From Neolentinus lepideus HHB14362 ss-1 (lineage: Eukaryota; Basidiomycota; Agaricomycetes; Gloeophyllales; Gloeophyllaceae), in NCBI GenBank assembly GCA_001632425.1, contig KV425591.1, forward strand, positions 1-64,000: a DNA stretch of 64,000 bases, given 5' to 3'. A program made the translations under genes and the position numbers. This document shows positions 35,723 through 47,100 of the stretch, one piece after another. A model generated the notes under the pieces. That model worked only from the letters and a program-made list of their open reading frames with translations, made no database searches and was not told the DNA's origin. Numbering within the stretch: position 1 is the first letter of the stretch; each line of letters opens with the position of its first letter.

Positions 35723-38166
35723 CTACTCCTCGTCGGTTCGAGCACGCTTGTTGGATCCCGAAGAGGACCAAGCGCGCCTCTGGCTTGCCAGGAACGATGG
35801 CGATAGTTCTGGACTGCGTACTCGTTGGGGTAAAGTAGGGGAAGGGCTCCGTGGGTGGGACAGTAGGCTGTAGGTTTCGAAGATGGAACCGCGTGACCCC
35901 TCACTAGTGCTGACGTGCGACGGACCAATACCCGACTCAGAGTAGGCGTAGTCTGCGTGGTCAAGACTGTCTGCGCGGCTTCGTTTCGCCCCCTTCACAG
36001 GCGTTGTGGGATACTGACCAGGGGCAAACCAGTGGATGACATTACCCGCATTCTGAGACACGCCCACAGTAGTTCTGGCAACATTCTCTTCCTCCTCGAT
36101 TGTTCCGAGAGAGATAGGCAGTGCAGACGTATCGTCTGACTTGTCTGGTGTGGCATAGCGCACGTCCGAGGGTTCTACGTCCGGTAGTCTGATATAGGTC
36201 TTCTCCAGGATACTCAGCACCGCTTCATGCGTCTTGGGAGCCTTGGATACAAAAAACAGTTCGCGCCATTCGGAGATGCAGGGCTTGAGCTCCTCGAAAT
36301 ACGGGGAGAACCACATAAGCAGCTTCTCCCAGCTATCTTCACCAACCATGCGACCACGCTTGGTATCCGCTATGATCTCCATTTCACCGATAAACCAGCC
36401 CTTTAGCGGTGTCTCTTCCGGTTGCAATTTTTTCTTGCTGTTGTTGGGTCCCAAATTAAATATGCAAATCCAGATGAGGACATAGAGGAGCGATTCCAAG
36501 TCCCATTCTGGCTTGTGATGCACCTTTCCCCAAGCAGAAAGAAGATCTACGGCCATGAAAGGTAGCGTACCCTATGAAGCTGGGTCAGAACATAAGACTG
36601 GCCGATGATAGATCACTCACAGTCCGCTCAGCCATTCCTGTCTGCCTGTTTGCTGGCTCGGGATAATCCGTGGCGTAGTCAAGATCGATGAGCAGACCCT
36701 TGCGATGTTGATCACCGTCTTCGATCGCTTCGATCAACATAATGTTATGGATACTTATATCTCGATGAATTACTCCGGCCTTGTCCAACAAATCCTTGTG
36801 AGCTGCGCAAAGAGCTAATCAGTATATGCAGTTACATCCCGAACGGTCGTCTATAAGTACCTCGGATGACATCCATGAAACCTCTGATCAGCTCCTTCTT
36901 CGTCCTGAACCATTCTATGGGCACGCCGAACGGCTCTAAGACCAAGCGTCGATGCAGACGGCACTCCATGTGCCGACGCTTTCGCGGATCTTTGACAGGC
37001 TTGCGTATAAGATATGTGGTTTCGTCTTTACCTTGGACTTTGACGGTCTCTTCAGCCACCAGTTTTGACACACCCTTCAAGCCCTGAACCCTTTTCAGGA
37101 GGTCCGCTTCAGTGGATGCGCGGCTTATGTCCTGCCAGCAATCTTTGATAGCGTACGATTTCCCATCATGAGTTGCATGCCAACAAGACGTCCCACGCCC
37201 ACGGATAGAATGACTATGGTACACTCTCTCCACGATCTTGTATGTCGTCCCGTCAACGGTGATGCAGCGAGTACCGTCTTCGATCTTGCTGAAAGCTGAA
37301 TCGAATCCGAGAGTCTCCTTGCTAGCAAACATGAACCCAATGATGACACGTAAGAATGAGAGCGGCTCTTCATTCATGTTGAACTCCGTGGAACAGATCT
37401 CGCCAGCACGGTCGACGATGTGCAGAAGGATTCTGAATCCAAGAACAGAGATGCCTGGAATAAATCGTCTATCGTCCTGAGCCTCGAATATTATGCGGGC
37501 ACTCTCCACGACTTGAGCATCAGCCTTTCTCTTGTTCTCATTGTTATTGTTGCACTTGATCTCCCAAGGAAAGAGTACAGTCTCCCACGTCCTCGGGGCG
37601 TCTTTGTCGAAGATAAGAACATCTGGATGTCGTTCATGAGGGGCGCCAGGTACGGGGTTAGCCTTGGGAGCGAACTCCTCTGTGGCACAACGATTGCATG
37701 GTCGCCCAGCGACCGCGACAATTTGATCGGACAACTGGCAAATAAAGGTAGAAAACGCCCTCTCTACGTCCTCTTTTCTTGACTGTTTGGTTAAATCGGG
37801 ACACCCGACCCATTTGTTCCTTGGCAATGTTGCATAGTAACAGGAGTCGGACGACCATAAGTGGGAGATCTGTTTGTAGACGGCGTCGACCGATACGGGT
37901 AAGGCACTGTCAGGAAATATGTGTTCTATGAGGTCTCTGGTGTTCCGTAACATGTGGTTGTCCAGCTCATCCTTGATAAGAGCGTCGATATTGGGGCGCT
38001 TCATCACTGCCACCGACTCGTATGGGTAGGAATGGAACTTTCGTGCCACCGGTGTTGCGTTAACAGGTGGAATTTGTAGAGCAGGAATCTGATCACTAGT
38101 CGCTTGTATAGGATTTCGCTTTTTCCAGTACTTGCTTTTTTTCCCGATAGCGGTGGATAGAGACAT
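35723..38166 (-). CDS. FunK1-family fungal protein kinase
   Basis: FunK1 kinases are expanded in mushroom-forming fungi; their targets are not known. The ATG at 38166 gives MSLSTAIGKKSKYWKKRNP; an upstream in-frame ATG would add a hydrophobic stretch but is less likely. The N-terminal FunK1 region has SYPYESVAVMKRPNIDALI, HPDVLIFDKDAPRTWETVLF and PWEIK. The kinase part has GRGTSCWHATHDGKSYAIKD with the likely ATP-binding Lys, VIHRDISIHNIML (catalytic HRD), and GLLIDLDYA in place of DFG. The C-terminal WDLESLLYVLIWICIF is the usual FunK1 block. The tail is Ser-rich and basic, ending GSNKRARTDEE. Two introns lie near 36840 and 36600. It appears intact. Confidence 0.88.
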
Positions 38167-38966
38167 AGTGGGTTGCGGTGGTAAGAGAGCAGGAAAGAGA
38201 GTGGTAAAAAATCGAACACGAGTCGCGTGAGCACAAGAACTGAGAGCAAATACGGTAAAACATGTACAAACCTTGGACGCGTGAGCGCTTGGAATGAGCG
38301 AACAAGGGCACTGGTTTGTACACGTGCAAGACGCTCTACGCAACAGAAACAAAGCGGGTATTAGGATGATATCATTCTCAACCATTAGTAATAGCGTACC
38401 CGAGGGTTTGCGCTCTCCTCTACCCTAGTAAGCAGTATCAAATGATGTGTTGAAATGGACGCGTCGGTGTAGCGCGACAGTCACGTTCAAGTCACACAGC
38501 TGCCATTGTTCGCTGGTCTGAGAAGACGGGTTTAAGTTGTTCCAACAGTCACGTGGTAGGGAGTGAGTCCTCGGCATCTCCCAGTGGTCCATCGATAGAC
38601 CTTACATAAGAGCTTATGTAATCCCAAATTCTGTCACATCTAAGATTTCAGCACCAAACTAGGTTCTAAACAGCAAGGAGGGTGATGGGAGATCCCACAG
38701 AACAGTCAGGAATTCGACTGTACTGCTTGCGTAGCTCAATGCTGGCAGGCACATGAGCGGCAAAAGCCGAGATATGTGGCACCGGAAGGGATGTGGCGCG
38801 TTCCTTTGAACGCTCTTAGCTTGGCTGGATAAGCCGCTCGTGCCTCGCGTCATACTTCTCCGGAAACATGTCTTGCAAAATAAACAAGGAATATTTAGGG
38901 AAGCATCACCGAATAATCTCTCAATCACAAAGGTGGAATGATATATGATTAATTCTTTAAATATAT
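38167..38966. other. Intergenic region upstream of FunK1
   Basis: Promoter side of the FunK1 gene and sequence up to the AAA relic E. No gene supported; a hydrophobic in-frame extension of FunK1 (to 38385) is probably untranslated. Confidence 0.35.
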
Positions 38967-39262
38967 ATCCCTTTCTTAGCACAAGCTCTGAGCTCACTGG
39001 ATATACCAGAACGTGGACGATTCTATACGTCGTATACTGGCATGAATTAGCATATGATAATCCAGACGGATAGCCGCCTATCGGTACATAGCTAAGAGCG
39101 TCATGTCAAAGTCGCTCTCACACATGATTTTCAAAGCTCTTTCAAGGCACCAAATCTACATGAAGACCAGTTAAGTACATCTGTTGCCTTCGATAGTCTA
39201 TGGATTCATCATGCAAGGTAGATAACTTCACCTCCTGAAGTTTCATTGTCTCTTAAGTTGAC
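38967..39262 (+). pseudogene. Relic E: short fragment of an AAA ATPase paralog
   Basis: About 300 bp match paralog C at 33500-33960 almost base for base, for example the run from ccctttcttagcacaagctc and the later acatgaagaccag stretch. About 130 bp of C (33585-33715) are absent, and the junction does not follow C's intron ends, so this is a genomic deletion and not a spliced retrocopy. Only part of the region before the AAA core is present, without Walker motifs, so it is non-functional. Confidence 0.8.
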
Positions 39263-39731
39263 TAGCACTAGTGGATGCTTAATGATCCCCCATCACTAGG
39301 ACTGTTTGTCGTGATGCAGCATCCAGGTACTGATGATCCAAGAGCCGATCTGTGACGCTGGAGGCTGACCTTGGGTCCAGGGCATAAGAAGCAACCATCG
39401 ATGCCTTTACCGTAGGCTATTTCACGGTAGTGGACCTCGACCATCTGTCTTTGAGATCATATCATCAGGACATGCTACTTCAGCCCATGTACTGCGAATA
39501 ACAGAGACTTTGCGGACTGATCCTGGCTCGCCGTCAAAATCTATTCTGCTTCTCAATCGCCAGCATTCTAAGACACTACACGTTTGCCGGCATATTGATA
39601 TCGTTATCATGATAAATCCATCCAGACAAGTAGCATATGATATGACATCTGTGTCTTACGTGTAGTGTATATGGATCCTTTCCTAGGTTCGAAAAGGTAC
39701 ACTGAGTCGCGAGGCAGCGATCACATATGTG
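39263..39731. other. Intergenic region
   Basis: No gene seen. It may contain further eroded sequence from the duplication that produced relic E. Confidence 0.3.
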
Positions 39732-41356
39732 TCAGGACTGAGGAACAAGGTTCCAAGCGATATAGCCATTGACTGTCACACCACGAGCTTCGCATCGGCA
39801 ACGCATCTTTGCGAGACCATGTGCACGTACCACATCCTCTTTAGCCTCCAGTTCAACGAGCTCCAACGAAGACAAAACATTGACATCTCCAAGTACCTCG
39901 GTGAGGTGAGCAATCAGAGGACGAGAAATCCCCCGAATCTGAAGGTACCTCATCTGCGACGATTGCCTGAGGCTCAGAGGCAATTCGGATGGAAACTCCC
40001 TGGGCAGTATGAGTACCAGATGCCTGAGCTCAAGTAAAGATGGGTAATCGATCCCTTCCACAATTTGGTCAAATTCAGTTTGGCAGTAACAGATGAGATG
40101 CAGTGTCTTCAAGGAAAAGCGATACGAGGAGTGGATAGCACAGAGCGCACTGAGATACGGGTCTCCGAAGCTGTGAGTGGGGAACTCGAGGACTTCCAAG
40201 GGGGCTTCAGGCAGACAAAGGTAAGATAGGATGGGAGTACCCCACAATCGGAGTATGCGTAGGACAGGTAAATTGGACCAGTTTGACCAATGGGGTTCAA
40301 TTATGACGAAGCAGAGCAAGAGTTCCTCAAGGAGAGGGAAACACGTCTCCTCACCTTGGAAGACTGCTTGAGCTGAAGGACCGACGAGAGTAAGGGACGT
40401 CAACCGTTGTGGCAGCGAACTTCTCAAAATAACTTTGTGGAAGTCCCATTAGTTCCTGTCTAGGTCCAATCTCTTCCGCGAAATCACTATAACGAGCCTT
40501 TTTGCCGAGACGCAAGCAGACAGTATGGTCGCAAGATTGCGCGTGAGTTGCGTTGCTTGATTTTCGTCGAGCTGAGATTTGGCATGGAACCCTACATCGA
40601 AGATACCGAAGCATTGCACAAGAGCCGCCAGATCTGATCTCGTCGTCAAGGTATTCGCAAGCAATCCTAGCTCAGTGCCTATCGAGTCACGGACGATGGG
40701 CGTTCGATAAAGCAGGGATCTTCCCAAGCAGTACCAACGTTTGCAGACTAGCAGTGCTTGACTCAGGATCCTTCCTGAACATGAAATCCAGAAGAGATCG
40801 TACAGAGCTTGCGAGCCATCTCTATCGATCGTACCACGAAGAGGGTGCAGGTGGAAGGAAAGGACGTTTTCCAATATCTCTACAATGATTTCAGAGGGTA
40901 GAATCGTGTTTATGCTGAGATCTCCTCGCGAAACCACTGGCTCCGGGTAATTCTGGGGATCCTCTCGAGGTCTCCGTAGAGCGGAGCCTCCGATTCTCGA
41001 TGACAGGGATAACTTGAAGCCCGAGGTGAATTTGGGGAACCTGAGGCCGGACGAATACGATTAATGCCAACGTATGAAAGTAAGTGAACGTGAAATCGTA
41101 CCTGAGGGGCTGATGTTCTGTTTTCTCTCGAAACTTCAATCAATTGAAACCAAGCTTGAGCCATGGTGGCCAGTGCATCCCGTACTAGATACCGAACGTT
41201 GAGTTGATCGGAGTCACCAGAGATCGATGCAATGAGCGACTCGTGCATGCAGCGTCTATATACGTGGATCAATCGGGTGATTCTCTGTGATTCTGCTGCC
41301 GATTCTAAGCGACTATACGAGACTTTGCCTGATTTTGACAGTCTTGCAAATTCCAT
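39732..41356 (-). pseudogene. F-box/leucine-rich protein 1, broken by an in-frame stop
   Basis: F-box proteins of this kind act as adaptors of SCF ubiquitin ligases. Exon 1 starts MEFARLSKSGKVSYSRLESA at 41356; one intron follows near 41100-41030. The F-box-like block is ILPSEIIVEILENVLSFHLH followed by QALLVCKRWYCLGRSLLYRT. A leucine-rich C-terminal part (LPQRLTSLTLVGP, FPLLEELLLCFVIIEPHWSN) runs to 39732. The two halves are in the same frame and separated by one TAA at 40449-40451, between LDLDRN and WDFHKVILRS. The related gene at 58914-60275 reads through this position. So it is a pseudogene, or one sequencing error. Confidence 0.75.
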
Positions 41357-41639
41357 CAAGTAGAGGTCGACTTCATCGATATATCATTGCCGCCGGCAAG
41401 TCCGGCCCGGCAAGCTCCAGGTACAGTGGGGTAGCACTGGCATTAATGGTTTTGTCTTGGACTCAGACATCGCTGGTATAAGACATCATGTCGTCTTAGT
41501 AGTCCTGATAACAATGCGAGTTCCTCAGCATTTTCCCAAGGGGCGATGGGCCAGAGCACCTGCAACTTCCCTCTGCTAGCTATCCGTATGTCATCGATTA
41601 GTTTAATTTAGTTATCCAAACCGACTTAGACTCGCCCAC

Positions 41640-43084
41640 GTAGCTAAATTCAGCCTCGTACAGGGGATATTGGATGCGAACACTTCCACGACGTTGCTAG
41701 ATATACTCCGCCCTCCAAAGTCATCTAGATATCTGTCGAACATCAATGCAATGTGTTCTTTCAAGTTCTCGACTACGAGACGACGAGTTTCAGCCCATGC
41801 AAGTCCGTCTCAACGGGATGTCATATTTGATACTTATTCCTGATTCTGTGCAGTGCGGATCGGCTCGCATTCCAGATTTTTTTTGCGGACAGATTGATAA
41901 CGATCTGCTCGAGTATCACTTCGAAACGTGCACGAATATACTTACGCCTGAACGCAATGAAGTTCAAGCAATTGGCACGATAGCAACGAAGACATATTGC
42001 GCTCTGTAGCGATGCTCCAGATACGGGATATCGAGCAGATATCTTTCGCGGAGTGCTTCATCATGGAGGGCGGAGGTCAGAGAGCCTGATACTGGGACGG
42101 TACAAGCCGGGACTTAATGTACGGGGACATCGGTGAATTCTAGATTTTCTCGAAGTTGCGATGGTTGAAACGGACTCTGCAGTCAGGGAACCAAGCGGTT
42201 ACGATATTGGCCTTGTATCTTCCCTACCTCCGGGAAGGAAGAAGAGCTAAAAGCTTGATGAGGTAACGGGTAGACGACATATTTGTCTGATACGGTGTCG
42301 CAGAACGAATGCAACTCTACGTATCCTGTGTAGGCGTGCCTACAGAGTCTGTGCATTTCCTGTTTATCTTTACCCATTGGAAAACGACTACATTTTGCGA
42401 AGTATGGGTGTCAAAACTGGATGCTAATCCTCTATCCGCTCTAGAGTCTCAACGGGGAATGATCTTAATGCCGATTCATGGTTACGGGTTCAATTTGGAG
42501 CGAAAGTTAGAGATCACCTCATTCGACCATAACCTCCTGCGCTAGGGGACTGGATTCCTTTCACGAAGTCGTGTTGTTCCTGGCCACAAATTGTATCAAG
42601 AACTTTGGCGAAGGCTTTCTCTCGCCGTTCTGCATAGGTAAGCGTCCCATTGACTACGTATCCATGTCCTTGTCTCGCATGTGGCAAAGGAATTAAATAC
42701 CCCGAGCTTGGTTAGAGCACCCGCTGGCAGTGTGGGGCTAAGTTCAGATATTTTGCTTATCCAGTACGAGGTCCGGCCAGGCTTGAAGCCTGTGAAGACT
42801 TCTTCGACCAAAAAGAACCAAGGTCAAGATGAAGTGACGGGAGATCACCTGGAAGCGCTCTTTGCTGGGCCATTCAACGGCGAGGGCCTGTTCCGTTTGC
42901 TCCTTGCTCGGCCCGAGAACGGGGCTAAATGCTTGGATCTCCTGCTAGGCCGTACGACACGAAGTCTGTCTATGTCTTGGCTATATCGTCGTAAGCTACC
43001 TTCTTGTTCGCCTGAAGAGTGGTGTTGTGCTAAGATCCATCTTTTGTATAGAAACGACCCGCCGTCGATATTGTGCATATCATA
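41640..43084 (+). pseudogene. AAA ATPase paralog D with ATPase core deleted
   Basis: Fragments match the N-terminal domain of the paralogs (DDEFQPM, then IDNDLLEYHFETCTNI, then MPIHGYGFNLERKLEI). The text then jumps to FHEVVLFLATNCIKNFGEGF, equivalent to YHRGVLFLTTNRIKDFDDAF in paralog C, followed by GIKYPELG-stop and DHLEALFAGPFNGEG from the lid. The Walker A and Walker B region, over 200 codons in the other copies, is missing at about 42505-42555. Stops interrupt what remains. It cannot bind ATP through this domain and is a pseudogene. Confidence 0.8.
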
Positions 43085-43426
43085 AGTATATCGGAAAAAT
43101 TCTTAGTCCAAGTCACAGTGGAAAAATTGGACAGAAATACTCGTCCACCGCATATGGAATCGCATGAGATGCTGTAATTTGTGCGAGCATACAGAGTCGA
43201 CAAACATTATGTTCCTTACGTGACTACGTCACTGGCATTAATCCTGACATATCCGCATTGGGAAGTCAGAAATACATAACGTAAAATGCGTGGGAAAAGA
43301 GCGTTCACAGGCCTCCACGACAACAGGCGACAACAATATCCTCCCACTAGTGTCATCCACGCCTCACCATCCGTATCCCTGTATCACTAGCATTCCTTTG
43401 GACGCTTCCCCTCTCATCGTCCTACC
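43085..43426. other. Intergenic region, promoter of the ROT1-like gene
   Basis: No gene seen between pseudogene D and the ROT1 start codon. Confidence 0.4.
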
Positions 43427-44272
43427 ATGTTCTTCTCTGCCCTTGCCTCATTGCTGCTGCTTGCAGCGCCGGCACTCGCTCAGGACAGTTTCGTTGGAAC
43501 CTGGAGCTCAGGGAGTGGAGCAGTCGTAACCGGCTCGGTGGGTATCTAAGTGTTGACGATGGACAATGAGGTGGACGTGTTTGTTGATCATGGCTTTCAG
43601 GGCTTCGCAAACCCCGCAAACTTGTCGTTTACATACCCGAAAACAGCGGGCATATCATATTCATTGTGAGTGTGTGTCAACCGACTGCGCGCTCATGTCT
43701 GACAGGATCAATAGTACTTCTGACGGATACTACGAGATTGCTCGCTATCGGTTCAACAGCAATGGTATGTTCACCCATCGGGCGAGTTCTACTGATATCG
43801 ATTAATCACCGTATTAGCCACGCAACCTAACTGCATAACTGGTGTTATGAACTGGGCGCACGGAACCTACCAGCAGCTCCCCAACAACTCAATTGTCATG
43901 ACTCCCTTCGGTGATGGCTACCAGCAGATTCAAGACCCTTGCGGCGCCGTCTCGAACTTTATCGAGAACTACAACGACACCGAGCTCCTGCAAGCATGGG
44001 CTGTCTACCAGGAGACGACAGGCCAGAGGCTCTACCTCTACTCCTACGATGGCAGCCCACTCGCCCCGCAGTCCTTGGTTTCTGCGACACCGAACATGCT
44101 GCCGACGCAAAAGCTGCGTAACTCCACTGGGTCTGTGTCGACGAGCTCGAGCGGCGTTACTACCGAGAATGCTCTCGTAGTCAGCGGTGGCGAGCGGAGA
44201 TGGAGTATGACGGGTGTGGGCATCTTGACGACGGTCCTTGCGGGCGCTGGCGTTGCGGTCTCATTGCTATGA
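43427..44272 (+). CDS. ROT1: ROT1-like ER membrane chaperone
   Basis: Rot1 is a fungal ER protein needed for glycoprotein folding and cell-wall beta-1,6-glucan. The N-terminal signal peptide is MFFSALASLLLLAAPALA, followed by QDSFVGTWSSGSGAVVTGS. Three introns join this to GFANPANLSFTYPKTAGISY, to INSTSDGYYEIARYRFNSN, and to ATQPNCITGVMNWAHGTYQQ. The family blocks IVMTPFGDGYQQIQDPCG, YNDTELLQAWAVYQE, LYLYSYDGSP and NMLPTQKLRN are all present. A C-terminal hydrophobic segment (VGILTTVLAGAGVAVSLL) fits the membrane anchor. Several N-x-S/T sites are visible, as expected for an ER protein. Length (about 240 residues) is normal. Confidence 0.92.
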
Positions 44273-44999
44273 TCAACGAAGGACAGCAGCATTTCACTTA
44301 TGACATTTCCATCTGCTTGCATCGGACCGTTCGGACCAGATTACATAGTCATCCAAACGCGCCCCCGTCCTCGCTAGTAGCGAATACCTCTTTACAGTTG
44401 TCTAAATTTTTGAGACGGATACCCCGTCGGCTGCGCAACCTACGCTCGTTTGACACGTTCGATTGACATTTCTCCTTGCATGTTTTGAATAGCTAGTTAC
44501 AGTAAAGCCCCGAGTATTAGACGATTACAAGGGACTGCATATTGTTATAGTCTTTCTTGTTTTCTTGTGATTGCAATGTCCTCGAGATAAACTGAGACAC
44601 GTGTACTATCGTGATATGATATGTGACCTTTCCTTCATCTTCTCAGTCGCCTAGTCTAACATCACCAACGTCGGCGGTTTTCTACGCAGATGAGGCACTG
44701 GATTTGACTGGCTAGCATCAGGCCTACTTACTCTTGCTAGCGGATCGACGAAAAGCTGTGGAATGAATGCACCATATGATCGGCTCTCCTCTTGAGCAAG
44801 TTGTTTGTGTGACAGCGCACAACTTGAAGACCTGGATTTCTATGCCATCGCCGAGAACCCCCCCGCCGTGATGTCAGGTAACTTGCCAATGCAGCGCAGC
44901 TAGAGCGCTACGTCAAATGTCTTGAGGTGAGTCCAGCTCCGCTGTATTTTACGAACGATTTAATTGCACTCTATCTTTAACCCTAATCGCCTGATGAAT
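44273..44999. other. Intergenic region
   Basis: 3' flank of ROT1 up to the left end of the DNA element at 45000. No gene seen. Confidence 0.4.
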
Positions 45000-45518
45000 C
45001 CAAGGGGCCGACAGAAAGAAAGTTCTATACACGACGTCAGAAAGTCCGACTAAGGCCCAGGGAGGGACCCCCCCTCCCCTACGTAATCTTCACACGACCC
45101 ATATTGGGTAAATAAATTACCAAATCTGTCTTATTCTGTCATTTCAACATATCTCAAGTTGGAGCAAATAAGTATCATGGGTCTCTATTAAAGTAGCATA
45201 CATCAGATAATATTATGACATGAATGAAGACTAAGTTTTCTAGCCAACCTTCATTAATGGGCAGCCACGCGTCGACGCCAAACAAGGTCAAACAGCACAG
45301 TGGCACGTCTTCCTCGACCTGCCTGCCAGTGAAAGAAATGCTGGTAGTCCACTATAGCTATTTTACACCATTCTTGGATCGTGAGGGCTTGGAATAACCT
45401 ATCTGTGATCACTAGCAGTCCAAATATGGGGGTCTTCAGAAAGTCCGGATAAGGACCTCGAAGGGACCCCCCCTCCCCCCTCCCCGTGTGCCGGCAACTC
45501 CCGGTGTCGGCCCCTTGG
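45000..45518. mobile_element. Small non-autonomous DNA transposon-like element (519 bp)
   Basis: The ends are perfect 13-bp inverted repeats: CCAAGGGGCCGAC at 45000-45012 and GTCGGCCCCTTGG at 45506-45518. They are flanked on both sides by ATGAAT, a likely target duplication. If the ends are read slightly differently the duplication becomes ATGAATCC (8 bp), which would suit an hAT-like element. No coding sequence lies inside. Two direct repeats occur inside (about 45036-45080 and 45436-45480), each with cagaaagtccg and a run of C/T. Confidence 0.6.
45036..45480. repeat. Pair of about 45-bp direct repeats within the element
   Basis: The sequences at 45036-45080 and 45436-45480 share the order gtcagaaagtccg (first copy), an aagg block, then gggaccccccctcccc. 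They lie just inside each terminus but in the same orientation, so they are subterminal direct repeats. Confidence 0.55.
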
Positions 45519-47100
45519 ATGAATCCACTACGGATGTAAAAGTCCTTTTCTTTTCAAACCGTTTTCCGAGAGCGCAAACCTTGTGGAACTTTCCGTCACC
45601 GTCCCTCTGATTATAGTCCTCCCTATTTCTATTCTCTTCTCTTCTATTTCAAGCCTTTGCTGACGCATAAACTTGTCCTCAGAATAAGCGGACGCAGTAC
45701 GGAGCCTACAAACTCCCCTTCTCTCGAGGCGGAGGATAAGACAAACCGGGTCCTATTACTTCGGTGACCAGGTGCTTTCACGGCTTTGTCCTAGACCCGA
45801 GTTCCAACCGGCTCGACATAGCCGTTGAAATGACTCGAATCCCGCGGGCCCTGGCTTCGCGCCTCGAATCCGCTCGCAATGTTTCTTGCACGCACGTATC
45901 CAATGGGAAGAAGTGGATCATTACCGCTGCTTGGCCCTGCTTCTTCGTCTTGCTCGGCCAACCAGATGACAAGCTGTGGATTGGACAGTTCTGAGACTGG
46001 TTATTTTCCCTGTGGCGTTCTCGTGTTGTTTCTATACGCCTACACTCAGCGTTCTCCTCGCACTTCAAATTTCAAACGCTCGGGTGGTGGAGACCCAATA
46101 TCCTGTAAGGAGAACCTGAAAGCGGTGCATGGGCCCTCCATACGATGTTCCTTGATCGGTAATATACCGGCTACTTCATACCTTCGACAAAGGCATCCTC
46201 ATCTTCTGAACTACTTTGGCAGGACGTGTGCTACGGTGCTAGTCTCACTATCAGCTTCCAGCTACTGGTTCACGCTGCATACTCGGGCTCCACGACTCTG
46301 CTTTGCTTCTCGTTCTGCCCCGCTCGAAGCGCCCTGGGCCTGTTAATCTCACCGCAAATGTTACCCTTCTTCCGAGCTTCTTCGGTAGAGAGTGGGGCCC
46401 AGATTGCTCATTTCTGTCGCTAATTCCTCTCGTTTTGGCGCCGAAGTTCAATGTTAGCTTCTATCGTTCTTATTGCAGCATCGTGGATGCAACCAAGACT
46501 AGAATACAGTATAGACGCTCCGTGGTTCTTCCGAGCGACTTGCCTGGACAAGATGTGCACAATGTGCCCCTCGTTACTCATAGCTCTTCCTTTTGCCACT
46601 ATGACGTCGTGGTACTGCTTCTTCGCTCAGAAATAAATGTCGGTGTACGTTGTAGACTTGGCTGTTCAAATGTTCTCCTTCGACCGGCAAATGCCACATT
46701 CTGGCAGCATGGAACATACCGAGCTATCTACCGTACTCGGGGATGAAGATGGCTCAGACTCTGCCTAAGTAACATGACGCTCTTGCTATCAGGCTCGAAT
46801 CTAGATCAGAGTTGGTTCGTTTGTTCTCCTATAGCACGTAACAGCCGCTGATCCCTCAACGCTTGTATATTTTGCTGGAATAGGTTATCCACGCTGGAAC
46901 AGCGGTTGAAATCTATGTCTCCGCCTTCAGAACAAGGTACACATACGCTTAGGTAATTAGCGCCAACGTACGCATATCAATGACCAAAAATGTCTGTCAT
47001 ATGATCGTGGCCATCGATGGACGCGTGAATTCCATGTATAATGCTCATCTCTTCTATTGCACCCAGCCTCGCTGTCCTTGAGCTGCAGTCGACGCAGCAT
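45519..47100. other. Unresolved region, possible multi-exon gene
   Basis: Several plus-strand ORFs (45764-46746) carry hydrophobic segments, for example TGYFPCGVLVLFLYAYT near 46000 and VSLSASSYWFTLHTRAP near 46240. That pattern could be exons of a membrane protein gene with short introns, but I could not join them into one convincing model and recognise no family. From 46750 to 47100 nothing is seen except the promoter of the next gene. Confidence 0.25.

Noticed and set aside
38967..39262. Relic E as a spliced retrocopy of paralog C
   Set aside because: The missing segment does not begin and end at intron borders, so a genomic deletion is the better reading.
46980..47100. A geranylgeranyl pyrophosphate synthase label for the gene at 47101-48424
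   Set aside because: Some relatives carry that name, but no aspartate-rich prenyltransferase motif is present.
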